64,000 bases of DNA from Devosia sp. 66-14. Lineage in GTDB: Bacteria; Pseudomonadota; Alphaproteobacteria; Rhizobiales; Devosiaceae. The notes below the pieces were generated by a model. That model made no database searches, was not told the DNA's origin, and saw only the letters and a list, made by a program, of their open reading frames with translations. Made by a program: the position numbers and the translations under genes. Positions 9,036 to 16,959 of this stretch are shown here, piece after piece. Numbering within the stretch: position 1 is the first letter of the stretch; each line of letters begins with the position of its first letter. The stretch spans positions 282,916 to 346,915 of the forward strand of contig MKVB01000005.1 in the NCBI GenBank assembly GCA_001899085.1, in the 5' to 3' direction.

Positions 9036-9170
9036 CAAGGCCCCCTCACCCGCCGCTAACGCGACGACCTCTCCCCCAAAGGGAGAGGTGAAGGGGTGGC
9101 AAGATCATGCCGCATGGACACCTCTCCCTGGGGGGAGAGGTCGGCCGAAGGCCGGGTGAGGGGGCCTTCT
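9036..9170. repeat. Family A palindromic repeat, copy 2, overlapping a coding 3' end
   Basis: A close copy of the 253-387 element: outer arms GGCCCCCTCACC and GGTGAGGGGGCC, inner GACCTCTCCCCC and GGGGGAGAGGTCGGCC. Here one arm and the centre lie inside the reading frame of the gene at 9056-10327, which ends at a TAG within the left arm. The repeat therefore supplies about the last 38 codons of that gene. Confidence 0.88.
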
Positions 9171-10327
9171 TCGAAGAGCGCATCGCGGCTGCGTTCGGCA
9201 GCCTCGCGAGCCCGCCGGTCGGCGAGAAGGATGTCGGTGGCGGTGGCGGTGAACCTGTCGGCCGCGGCGGTGAGATCGAGCCGGTTGGCGCTGTCGAGGG
9301 TCTGGCGGTCAGCCTCGCGGATGACCTTCTCGCCATGCAGCGCGCCGAGGATGGCGCCGGCCATGACGCCGATCGAGTCGGTGTCGCGGCCGGAATTGAT
9401 GCCGTCTTCGATGGATTTGCGGAAGTCGCCGCCATTGACCAGCGCGAAGCCGAGCGCCAGCGGCAGTTCTTCGATCGAGCCCAACCGCGACGGCTGGTAG
9501 GCGATGGAGAGCCGGCCGGCGCGCGCCTTGGTGTGGTTCACGTCGTCGCCCATCGGCGAGAACGGGGCGATGGCGGCGTGGAAGGCGGCGACCACCTCGG
9601 CGTGCTCGGCCCCGGTCATGCGGGAAGCCGCGTCGGCAATGGCGCGGATCGCCTCACGAGTGCCATCCTTGCTGAGCGCCATGACCCGCTCGACGATCTG
9701 CTCGATGCCGATGCCGGGGATGAAGGCCGCGGCGACGGCAGCGGCGAAGGCGCCGGCGGCTTCGAGGCCGAAGCTTTCCTGGTGGCCCTGCGCGAAGGCG
9801 ATCGCCTCGTCATAGGCCGCCTTGGGGTCGCAGGCGTTCACCACGCCGACCGGCGCGATGTACATGGCGGCGCCGCAATTGACCATGTTGCCGATGCCGC
9901 CCTGGCGGGGGTCGCAATTGGCCAGCTGGTGGCGCTGGAAGATCCATTTTTCAGGATAGAACAGCCGATCGATCAGGTTGGCCTCGCGCTGCATCTCGGG
10001 GATCCAGCGCGGAGTCCAGGCGATCTGTCGCACCATGCCGTCGGCCATGTCCCAGGCGTCGAGATGGCGGTTGGTCTCGGCGTAGATGTCCATCAGCGCC
10101 AAGGTCATCAGCGTGTCGTCGGTGACGATGCCATTGCCGCGGATGCGGTGGTTCCGCTGCTCGGGCGGCAGGTCCATCTTGTGCCAGCGCGCGTCGAGCG
10201 AGGTGACCCGGCCATAGCGCGCGCGGATATCGGCAGCCGAGAGCTTTTCGACCGGGGCACCGAGTGCGTCGCCAAGGGCGATGCCGTGGAGCATGGCGCG
10301 GACACGGCCGCGAAGGGAGGTGGGCAT
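9056..10327 (-). CDS. ADP-ribosylglycohydrolase-family enzyme
   Basis: A 423-residue protein with both metal-binding motifs of the family: TDDT (in GNGIVTDDTLMTLALMD) and GRDTDSIGVMAGAILGALHG. The start region has RAMLHGIALGDALGAPVEK. It is shorter than its downstream paralogue and lacks the beta-sandwich C-terminus. Its natural end seems to be around AAERSRDALFEEG. The last ~38 residues are encoded by a palindromic repeat and are probably not part of the fold. ATG 10327 has GGAAG upstream; an 11-residue longer start exists. It lies between the solute-binding protein and the second enzyme in the same operon, so the two hydrolases probably act on the same imported compound. Confidence 0.87.
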   Translation of the reverse strand: MPTSLRGRVRAMLHGIALGDALGAPVEKLSAADIRARYGRVTSLDARWHKMDLPPEQRNHRIRGNGIVTDDTLMTLALMDIYAETNRHLDAWDMADGMVRQIAWTPRWIPEMQREANLIDRLFYPEKWIFQRHQLANCDPRQGGIGNMVNCGAAMYIAPVGVVNACDPKAAYDEAIAFAQGHQESFGLEAAGAFAAAVAAAFIPGIGIEQIVERVMALSKDGTREAIRAIADAASRMTGAEHAEVVAAFHAAIAPFSPMGDDVNHTKARAGRLSIAYQPSRLGSIEELPLALGFALVNGGDFRKSIEDGINSGRDTDSIGVMAGAILGALHGEKVIREADRQTLDSANRLDLTAAADRFTATATDILLADRRAREAAERSRDALFEEGPLTRPSADLSPQGEVSMRHDLATPSPLPLGERSSR

Positions 10328-10417
10328 GATGGTCTGCTTCCGCTTGTCTAGTTCAGTCACCGCACCCGCCCGCGGTCGTGGGAGGACGCCGCGGGCGGGA
10401 TACGATGGGTCCGGGCC

Positions 10418-11842
10418 TCAGCCGTTCAGCTTGGTCCGGGCGTACTCGTTGAGGCGGTCGCCACCGGCGGCCTTCCATTCGGCGACGAAGGCGTCCCACT
10501 GGTCCATCGAGGCTTCGCCGGAGATGAACTTGTAGACCCAGGCGCGGTAGACGTTCTCGGTCGCGTCGAGATCAGCGGCGTAGTCGGCCGGCCAGACGAA
10601 GGCGTTGTCCGGCTTGAACCACTCCGAGATGTTCTTCAGCGACTGCTGCGCGGCTTCCGACTTCCACTCCACCGGCGGCACGAAATTGGCGGCCGCGAAG
10701 AAGCGGGCGTACCAGGTGCTCATCTTGTCGGTGATGGTGTAGGTGTCGCCGGACTTGGTGTATTCCTCGCCCTCAAAGCCCATGCGGTCCATCATCTGGC
10801 CTTCGGTCGAGGCCATGAAGTCGAGGAGCTTGGCCACTTCTTCCTTGTGCTGGGAGGTGGTGGCGATGGCGAAGCCGCGGCTTTCCTTGGAGACGTCGAC
10901 CGCCTGCAGGCCCTGGCCGCCCGGACCCGACGGGATCGGCAGCAGCGCCAGTTCGATATTGGCGTCCGGATGCGCCTGGCGCATCTTGCCGCCATAGATG
11001 TCGATGACTTCCGCCGAGGAGCCGAAGATCACGCCGGCCTTGCCGGTGTAGAACTTGTCTTCCTTCACGTCGAACTTCGAGGTGACGTATTCCTTGTCGT
11101 AGAGGCCCTCGGCGCCGAGCTTGGCGTACCAGGTGAGCTTGGCCTTTTCCTGGTCGGTGATGCGCGAGTTCACCCACTCGCCCGCCGCGTCCTTCATCCA
11201 GGTGCCGGTGATGCCGAAGGCCTGGTTGAAGATCGAGTCGAGCTCGTTGGTGTTGTCGGCAGTGGTCACGCCATAGGTGTTGCCCGGGGTGCCGTCGCCA
11301 TCGAGATCGGCGTCGTGGATGGCCTTGAAGAACGCCTCGTACTCGTCGACCGTGGTCGGAGCGGCAAGGCCGAGCTTTTCCAGCCAGTCCTTGCGGATCA
11401 CCGGCTGCGGGGCGCGGGGCGGATAGACGTAGAGCAGGTAGGGGTAGTTCTTCAGGCGCTCGATATTGTGCGGCCAGAGCGCCGCCTTGAGGTTGGGCGA
11501 CTTCTCGATCCAGGGGTTCAGGTCCTCGAGGATGCCCTGGTCGGCCATCTTGGCGTCACCGCCCTGGAAATAGATCAGGTCGGGAATGTCGCCCGAGAGC
11601 AGCATCACGCCGAGCGCGTCGGCATAGCCCGAAGACGGCAGGTCGACGATCTGGATATCGAGGTCGGTGCCCTGGGCCTTGAGCGCCTTCTCGATGCGCT
11701 CGATATGCGCGACGTCGGGCGGGTTGGTCGAGAGCAGGTCTTTCGACACCAGGCGGATCACCGTCGGGTCGGCGAAGGCCGGCGCCGCCAGCGACAGGCT
11801 GAGCGCCAGCGCCGTGGTCGTAAGCAAGAGTTTCTTAAGCAT
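10418..11842 (-). CDS. CUT1 ABC importer solute-binding protein (LipO/family 1)
   Basis: A 474-residue periplasmic protein with a clear Sec signal peptide (MLKKLLLTTTALALS, cleavage after APAFA). The body is a large extracellular solute-binding fold of the type paired with LplB/YtcP permeases, which usually carry oligosaccharides or modified sugars. I chose ATG 11842 because GGAGGAG sits just upstream and the signal peptide begins there. The permeases lie upstream across a 234-bp gap that holds a palindromic repeat. Two ADP-ribosylglycohydrolase-type enzymes follow downstream. Confidence 0.9.
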   Translation of the reverse strand: MLKKLLLTTTALALSLSLAAPAFADPTVIRLVSKDLLSTNPPDVAHIERIEKALKAQGTDLDIQIVDLPSSGYADALGVMLLSGDIPDLIYFQGGDAKMADQGILEDLNPWIEKSPNLKAALWPHNIERLKNYPYLLYVYPPRAPQPVIRKDWLEKLGLAAPTTVDEYEAFFKAIHDADLDGDGTPGNTYGVTTADNTNELDSIFNQAFGITGTWMKDAAGEWVNSRITDQEKAKLTWYAKLGAEGLYDKEYVTSKFDVKEDKFYTGKAGVIFGSSAEVIDIYGGKMRQAHPDANIELALLPIPSGPGGQGLQAVDVSKESRGFAIATTSQHKEEVAKLLDFMASTEGQMMDRMGFEGEEYTKSGDTYTITDKMSTWYARFFAAANFVPPVEWKSEAAQQSLKNISEWFKPDNAFVWPADYAADLDATENVYRAWVYKFISGEASMDQWDAFVAEWKAAGGDRLNEYARTKLNG

Positions 11843-11884
11843 GGATTCTCCTCCGTTATGCTTGTTGTTGGTGTTGGCAGGTGG

Positions 11885-12058
11885 TGGTGGGGACCCTTCT
11901 CTCCTCAGGGGAGAAGGTGGCGCGTAGCGCCGGTTGAGGGGTGAAGCGGTAGCCGGGCGCACGCTGATGCAGCACACCCCTCACCCAAGCTTCGCTAGCT
12001 CGCATCGCTCGCAGCTGCGCTACCCTCTCCCCTGAGGGGCGAGGGGTCGCAGGCCGAA
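11885..12058. repeat. Palindromic repeat (diverged family A member) in permease/SBP gap
   Basis: This gap contains inverted blocks CCCTTCTCTCC...GGGGAGAAGG, GGTTGAGGGGTG...CACCCCTCACCC and CTCTCCCCTGAGGGGCGAGG. It resembles the other long palindromic repeats but is more diverged. Its place between a permease gene and the highly expressed binding-protein gene would allow it to act as an RNA processing or stabilising structure. Confidence 0.7.
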
Positions 12059-12076
12059 GCTGTGGTGAAAGCAAGC

Positions 12077-12988
12077 TCATCCCTTCAGCGCTCCCGACAT
12101 CGTCCCCTTGGTGAAGAACTTGAGGATCAGCGGGTAGATGGCGAGGATCGGAAGGATGGTGATGATGATCATCCCGGCCTTCAGCGCCTTGAGGTTGATC
12201 TGCGCCACGCCGATATTGTTGGCGGCATTGTCGGCGCCGACGATGGCGAGCTTGTCGCCTTCGACCACGAACTGCCTCAGCACCACCTGCAGCGGGTACT
12301 TGGTCTGGTCGTTGAGGTAGATCATCGCCCGGAAGAACTCGTTCCAGTGGAAGACCAGGTAGAAAAGGGCGATGGTCGCGAGGGCGGGCTTCGCCAGCGG
12401 CAGCACCACCTGGAAGAAGATCTGGAACGGGTTGGCGCCGTCGAGTTCGGCCGCCTCGAGCAGTTCCTCGGGGATCTCCTCGAAGAAGCGCACCAGGATG
12501 ATCAGGTACCAGGCGTTCACTGCCTTGTAGAGGATGACGCTCCAGTAGCTGTCGAGCAGCCCCATCCGCTTCATCAGGAAGTAGTCGGGAATGATGCCCG
12601 GCTCGAACACGATGGTGACGAGGACCAAGAGGAAGATGACGCGGCGGCCGGGCAGGTTCGGCCGGCTCAACCCCCAGGCCATCAGCGCGGTGCCGACAAC
12701 GCCGATAAAGGTGGCGGTGGCAGTGATGAAGATCGAGTTGAGGATGCCGCGCTGCACGTTCGGGTGCTGCAGCAGCAGCGCCCAGACGTCGAGCGAGAAG
12801 CCCGAGGGCCAGATGTCGAGGCCGCTCTTGCCCGCCACCTGGCTCGGATCGGAGAACGACACGGCGAGCAGGTTGAGGATCGGCTGCAGCATCACCACCA
12901 CCATGGCGAGCAGCGTCGTGACGATGATGGCGTACTCGATGCGCTCGAGCGGCGTGCGACGAATGGCGGTTCCACGGGGCGCGGCCAT
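12077..12988 (-). CDS. CUT1 ABC importer permease (LplC/YtcP-like)
   Basis: A 303-residue integral membrane protein with about six membrane spans (first at about 20-45, IIVTTLLAMVVVMLQPILNLLAV). The EAA loop that contacts the ATPase is LLEAAELDGANPFQIFFQVVLP. It ends TMSGALKG, typical of MalG-type subunits. ATG 12988 shares a base with the TGA of the preceding permease gene, so translation is coupled. With that permease and the binding protein downstream it forms a sugar importer. No ATPase gene is in this cluster. Confidence 0.92.
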   Translation of the reverse strand: MAAPRGTAIRRTPLERIEYAIIVTTLLAMVVVMLQPILNLLAVSFSDPSQVAGKSGLDIWPSGFSLDVWALLLQHPNVQRGILNSIFITATATFIGVVGTALMAWGLSRPNLPGRRVIFLLVLVTIVFEPGIIPDYFLMKRMGLLDSYWSVILYKAVNAWYLIILVRFFEEIPEELLEAAELDGANPFQIFFQVVLPLAKPALATIALFYLVFHWNEFFRAMIYLNDQTKYPLQVVLRQFVVEGDKLAIVGADNAANNIGVAQINLKALKAGMIIITILPILAIYPLILKFFTKGTMSGALKG

Positions 12989-13944
12989 CACCAGACTCCC
13001 TTGCCGGTGAGGCGCTTGGAAACGAAATGCGCCGAGAGGATGAGGATCATGCCGAACACCGCCTTGAACAGGCCGGCGGCGGTGGCCAGCGAGTACTCGC
13101 CGGTCCTGAGACCGATGCGGTAGACATAGGTGTCGAGAATATCGATCTGGCCGCGGTTCACGTCGTTGAGGAAGTTGATGACCTGGTTGAGATCGGCCGA
13201 CAGGAACATGCCCATGTTGAGGATGAAGAGCGTGGCGATGGTCGGCACGATCCCCGGGATGGTGACGTGCCAGACCTTCTGCCAGCGGTTGGCGCCGTCG
13301 AGCTCGGCCGCCTCGTAGAGCGACTGGTCGATACCGATGATGGCGGCGAGATAGAGCAGGCTGTCCCAGCCAGCCGAACGCCAGATCTCGGAGAATACCA
13401 GCACCCAGCGGCTCGAATTGCCGTCGGTCATGAAGGCGGTCGGCTTGGCGCCGAAGAAGCCGGTGATCTGGTTTACCGCGCCATCGGAGGGCGACAGGAT
13501 GGCGATGAAGATGCCGGCGATCACCACCCAGCTGAGGAAATGCGGCAGGTAGATCGCCGACTGCACGAACTTCCTCAGCCGGCCGCTGCGCACTTCGTTC
13601 AAGAGCAGCGCGACGATGATCGGCACCGGAAAGACGAAGAGAATCTTCAGCGTCGAGATGATCAGGGTGTTGGCCAGCACCTGGTAGAACACCGGGGAGG
13701 CGAACAGGGTCTGGAAATGCTTCAGCCCGACCCACAGGTTGGGCGGGATGATGCGCACCTGCTCGAACGCCATCTTGGCTTCCCAGATCGGGAAATAGTG
13801 CCAGATGAGGAAGAACAGCAGGCCGGGGGCAAGCATGACATAGTAGGGCCACCAGCGGCGGACGCCATTGGTGAAGCGTTGCGACCTGGGAACGTTCCCG
13901 GCGACACGCGCAATGGCCGTCGCGTTTTGCTCGACGCTCGACAT
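12988..13944 (-). CDS. CUT1 ABC importer permease (LplB-like)
   Basis: A 318-residue integral membrane protein with about six spans (first YYVMLAPGLLFFLIWHYFPI). The EAA loop is LYEAAELDGANRWQKVWHVTIP. ATG 13944 has AGGAG eight bases upstream. It begins four bases after the stop of the LacI gene, so regulator and transporter are one transcript. A perfect 12-bp palindrome inside its first codons (13888-13899) resembles the presumed LacI operator upstream of the operon. Confidence 0.92.
   Translation of the reverse strand: MSSVEQNATAIARVAGNVPRSQRFTNGVRRWWPYYVMLAPGLLFFLIWHYFPIWEAKMAFEQVRIIPPNLWVGLKHFQTLFASPVFYQVLANTLIISTLKILFVFPVPIIVALLLNEVRSGRLRKFVQSAIYLPHFLSWVVIAGIFIAILSPSDGAVNQITGFFGAKPTAFMTDGNSSRWVLVFSEIWRSAGWDSLLYLAAIIGIDQSLYEAAELDGANRWQKVWHVTIPGIVPTIATLFILNMGMFLSADLNQVINFLNDVNRGQIDILDTYVYRIGLRTGEYSLATAAGLFKAVFGMILILSAHFVSKRLTGKGVW
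13888..13899. promoter_or_regulatory. Candidate intragenic LacI-type operator
   Basis: GGGAACGTTCCC is a perfect 12-bp palindrome with the central CG usual for LacI-family operators. It lies within the first ~20 codons of the LplB-like permease gene. Ten of twelve bases match the site upstream of the lacI-type gene at 15024-15035. Confidence 0.5.
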
Positions 13945-13948
13945 GCTT

Positions 13949-14992
13949 CTAGCTCCTCCCCGCTCCTGCAACGCGCAGGGGCGTTTGCACCCGGAGATCG
14001 GCGAGTGAGCCTCGCTCGATCAGGCGGCACGGCAAATAGGTACGGCCATCCTGCGGACGGCCGGCGATTTCATCGAACAGCGCCTGGGCGGCGCGGCGGC
14101 CGAGTTCACGGGCCGGCTTTTCGATGGTGGTGAGACCGGGCCACGAGAAGGCGCCCGCAGGCACCCCGTCGAAGCCGAGAATGGAAACATCGCGCGGACA
14201 CTCGCGACCGGCCTCGCGCACCGCCAGCATGGCGCCGAGCGCCATCAGGTCGTTGGCGCAGAACACCGTGAGATGACCGCCCGATTGGCGCGCCAGCAGG
14301 CGCTGCATGGCGGCATGGCCACCCTCGAAGGTATAGTCGCCATCCTCGACCTGCAGCACGGCGGGATCGATATCGCGCTCGATACAGTGCTCATGGACCG
14401 AGCGGAGGAAGCGGGCCCGGGCCAGGCGGGACTTGGGACCGAGGATCAGGGCCGGCGCCGCATGGCCGCGGGCGACCAGATGATCGAGCCCCAGCCGAAC
14501 CGCCTGGCGGATGTCAGAGCCGATGCTCGGGGTATCCGGAAAGCGTTCGGCGCTCGAGCCGATGAGCGAGAAGGGCACCCCGAAGCGACCGAAATCCTCG
14601 GCATTGTCGGAGACCGGATTGACGATGGCGCCCTCGACCCGAGCCTGGCGCAGGGCGCGCAGGTGGGTGGCTTCGCGCTCATGGTCCCAGTCCGAGGAGA
14701 ACACCAGCAGCGAGGCGTCGTTCTCGCCGACGATATCCTGCGCGCCACGGGCGACTTCGGCCCAGAACGGGTTGGTGATGTCGGGGATGACCAGGCCGAA
14801 CAGGCCCGAACGACCCGAGCGCATGCCGACGGCGAGGTGGTTGCGCTCGTAGCCGCTGGCGACAGCGGCCTTGCGGACCTTGTCGCGGGTGGCATCGTTG
14901 ACGTCGGGGGAATCGGAAAGGGCGCGCGCGGCGGTGCTTTTCGACACGCCGGCAAGCCTTGCAACGTCAATGATTGTGGGCCGTCTGCCCAT
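13949..14992 (-). CDS. LacI-family transcriptional regulator of the adjacent importer
   Basis: A 347-residue full-length LacI/GalR protein. The N-terminal helix-turn-helix is TIIDVARLAGVSKSTAARALSD with the hinge region after it. The rest is a periplasmic-binding-protein-like effector domain (GLVIPDITNPFWAEV, later VSILGFDGVPAGAF and GLTTIEKPARELGRRAA). GGGAGG precedes ATG 14992. It is the first gene of the unit that continues with two permeases, the binding protein and two glycohydrolase-family enzymes. It should be relieved by the imported sugar or its product. A candidate operator lies 32 bases upstream. Confidence 0.94.
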   Translation of the reverse strand: MGRRPTIIDVARLAGVSKSTAARALSDSPDVNDATRDKVRKAAVASGYERNHLAVGMRSGRSGLFGLVIPDITNPFWAEVARGAQDIVGENDASLLVFSSDWDHEREATHLRALRQARVEGAIVNPVSDNAEDFGRFGVPFSLIGSSAERFPDTPSIGSDIRQAVRLGLDHLVARGHAAPALILGPKSRLARARFLRSVHEHCIERDIDPAVLQVEDGDYTFEGGHAAMQRLLARQSGGHLTVFCANDLMALGAMLAVREAGRECPRDVSILGFDGVPAGAFSWPGLTTIEKPARELGRRAAQALFDEIAGRPQDGRTYLPCRLIERGSLADLRVQTPLRVAGAGRS

Positions 14993-15023
14993 GCAACCTC
15001 CCGTGCCGTTCCCGGCATCTATT

Positions 15024-15035
15024 GGGAACGTTACC
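15024..15035. promoter_or_regulatory. Candidate LacI-type operator upstream of lacI-type gene
   Basis: GGGAACGTTACC, an imperfect palindrome (10 of 12) centred on CG, sits 32-43 bases upstream of the regulator start. That is the expected place for autoregulation of the operon. A perfect version (GGGAACGTTCCC) occurs at 13888-13899. Confidence 0.5.
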
Positions 15036-15130
15036 GGAAGTCTCGGCGTGAGTCCAGCGCGGCCGGCTGGCGGGATCGCCAGGGGCAGATAACCGCTTGA
15101 GAACAGCGGGTTGGGCTGTGGACTGCGGCC

Positions 15131-15349
15131 TCAGTGATCTCGCGGCAGCAGGCCGCGGCGGCGCAGTTCCTCGCGCACGGCAACGAAGCTCGGGACATTG
15201 GTGACCAGCCGGCCATCGCCGAGCGGGTGGAGCACGTGCAGCAGCGTTGCGTCGGTGAAGCTGGTGAGGCGCTGCGTATCGAAATGAACGTCGCTGTCCC
15301 GCAGCATGGCGAGCAGTTCCGCGACTTCGCGGTCGTTCAGGTCACTCAT
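15131..15349 (-). CDS. Small hypothetical protein
   Basis: A 72-residue frame beginning MSDLNDREVAELLAML and ending RRRGLLPRDH. It is mostly helical and charged, with no signal peptide, membrane segment or recognised motif. ATG 15349 is preceded only by a weak G-rich stretch. A reading 17 residues longer exists. The sequence directly upstream (15350-15542) is AT-rich and carries a perfect 14-bp palindrome, which suggests a regulated promoter and supports the ORF being real. Function unknown. Confidence 0.5.
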   Translation of the reverse strand: MSDLNDREVAELLAMLRDSDVHFDTQRLTSFTDATLLHVLHPLGDGRLVTNVPSFVAVREELRRRGLLPRDH

Positions 15350-15442
15350 TGGGAATGGCCCCCGTAGACTGACACCGGAACGTCGCGCCAACGGCGCCAA
15401 CGCTCCACGACTAAGTATGGAAGGCTCCGCCAGCCCTCCATT

Positions 15443-15456
15443 TTTATACGTATAAA
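15443..15456. promoter_or_regulatory. Perfect 14-bp AT-rich palindrome
   Basis: TTTATACGTATAAA is a perfect palindrome in an otherwise GC-rich region, about 95 bases upstream of the small ORF at 15131-15349 and downstream of the serine hydrolase gene. It looks like a transcription-factor operator; the cognate regulator is not obvious. Confidence 0.5.
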
Positions 15457-15542
15457 CCCCTATAAGGGCGAAAAGCGTTCGCCGGTCAAATCACATGTTG
15501 AGCCGATGGCGGGCGAGGTCCCGCGACGGCGCGATCCCGGCG

Positions 15543-16748
15543 TCAGCCGACGAGCTGGTGCAGCAGGGCAAACAGCGGACGCGTGCGCTGGTCCTCGGGA
15601 TCGGCGCGCAACTGGTTCATCACATAGGAGAAGCCGAGCCGCTGCGTCGGCCAGGCGCCATGGATCGAGCCACCGGCGCCGGTGTGGCCAAAGGCGTCGG
15701 CTGGCGGTCCAAACCGATTGAGGCCGGCCTGCAGGTTCCAGCAGACGCCAAAGGCGATCGCCTCGCCGACGAACGGATCGGCAAAGCGCGACAGCTCGCG
15801 GCGCCCCAGCGCGATGGTGTCGGGGGCGAGAAGGGTTACGCCATCGAGCGTACCGCCCTCGGCCAGGCAACCATAGTAGCGGGCCATCGCACGCGCCGTG
15901 GTGATGCCGCCGGCGCCGCCGATCTCGGCGGCATGAAAGGCGCGCGTATCCCAATGATTGATGTCGCCGAACAGCGGCGGGTTGGCCCAGACGGCGCGAC
16001 GCACCGGATCGGCGCGCTGCGCCTCGGTCAGACCGGCATCCCAGCGGCCGCCCATGCCGTCGCCGAAGACGAAGCGGCCGACCCGGTGTTCTTCGGTTTC
16101 CGGCAAGCCGATCCAGGTCTCGAGGCCGAGCGGGGCAGCGATCTCGTCGGCAAAGAAGCGGCCCAGGCTACGGCCGTCGATGGCGCGGACCAGGCCGCCG
16201 CAGAGCCAGCCGATGGCAAGCGCGTGATAACAGAGGAAGGCATCCGGATCATCGAAGGTCGGTTGGGCGGCGAGCAGGTTCTCGATCCGCTCGGCATCGC
16301 TGAGATCGGCCGGCAGCAGCGGCGCGCGGACGCCGGGGACGCCGCTGCGGTGCGACACGAGGTGCCGAACCTTGATGGCCTCCTTGCCGGCGGCGCCGAA
16401 GGCGGGCCAGTAGCGGGCGACCGGCTGGTCGAGATCGAGCAGCCCGCGCTCGATGAGCTTCAGCATGACGCCGGCGAGCAGGCCCTTGGTGCCGGAGAAC
16501 ACGCCGAGCAGGCTGTCAGCGGTCCAGCGCCGGCCCGGGGTGACCTCGCCACCCCACAGATCGAGCACCGGCCGACCCAGATGGGTAACCGCGAAGGCAG
16601 CGCCGACATCGCCGCGTTCGGTGAAATTGCGCGCGAACTCCTCGGCCACCGGCTCGAAACCGGGCGCCACGAACCCTTGCGCGCCGGCGGCAGCCGATTG
16701 CCAGTTCATGGCTGGCGTCATGGCCATGACCGCGGATAGGTGTGACAT
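15543..16748 (-). CDS. Serine hydrolase of the beta-lactamase/EstB type
   Basis: A 401-residue protein of the class-C beta-lactamase fold (PF00144 type). The nucleophile motif SGTK is at 85-88, the YxN-equivalent is YHA at 174-176, and the third motif is HTGAGG near 360. Such proteins in soil alphaproteobacteria are usually esterases or D-amino-acid peptidases rather than antibiotic-resistance enzymes. There is no clear signal peptide, which fits the esterase group. GGGAG lies about 13 bases before ATG 16748. It stands alone between the small ORF and the chemotaxis operon. Confidence 0.87.
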   Translation of the reverse strand: MSHLSAVMAMTPAMNWQSAAAGAQGFVAPGFEPVAEEFARNFTERGDVGAAFAVTHLGRPVLDLWGGEVTPGRRWTADSLLGVFSGTKGLLAGVMLKLIERGLLDLDQPVARYWPAFGAAGKEAIKVRHLVSHRSGVPGVRAPLLPADLSDAERIENLLAAQPTFDDPDAFLCYHALAIGWLCGGLVRAIDGRSLGRFFADEIAAPLGLETWIGLPETEEHRVGRFVFGDGMGGRWDAGLTEAQRADPVRRAVWANPPLFGDINHWDTRAFHAAEIGGAGGITTARAMARYYGCLAEGGTLDGVTLLAPDTIALGRRELSRFADPFVGEAIAFGVCWNLQAGLNRFGPPADAFGHTGAGGSIHGAWPTQRLGFSYVMNQLRADPEDQRTRPLFALLHQLVG

Positions 16749-16959
16749 GCTTGGCGTTCTCCCTCGGTGGGAGACTAGGCCGCATCGACCTGATGGTGGA
16801 TCAGACGTTCGTCGAAACAGTGGGGGGCAGCGGGCGCGAAACGTGCCACCGACGGCCCGCTGCCTTAGTCCCGAAACGGGTGAGAGATAGCGCGGCGGGC
16901 GGCAAAGCGCATTTCAGTTTGACATGCGGCCCGGCCTGCCAGGCGACCGCCCACCCGCC

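Noticed and set aside
12077-13852. A 591-residue frame that seems to fuse two permeases on the minus strand
   Set aside because: Its first half is out of frame with the LplB-like gene and is His/Arg/Pro-rich shadow. The real genes are two proteins overlapping at TGATG (12988). The true permease fusion is at 50920-52875.
15543-16748. Antibiotic-resistance beta-lactamase
   Set aside because: The SxxK, YxA and HTG motifs fit EstB-type esterases/peptidases. No signal peptide and no AmpR-type regulator adjoin.
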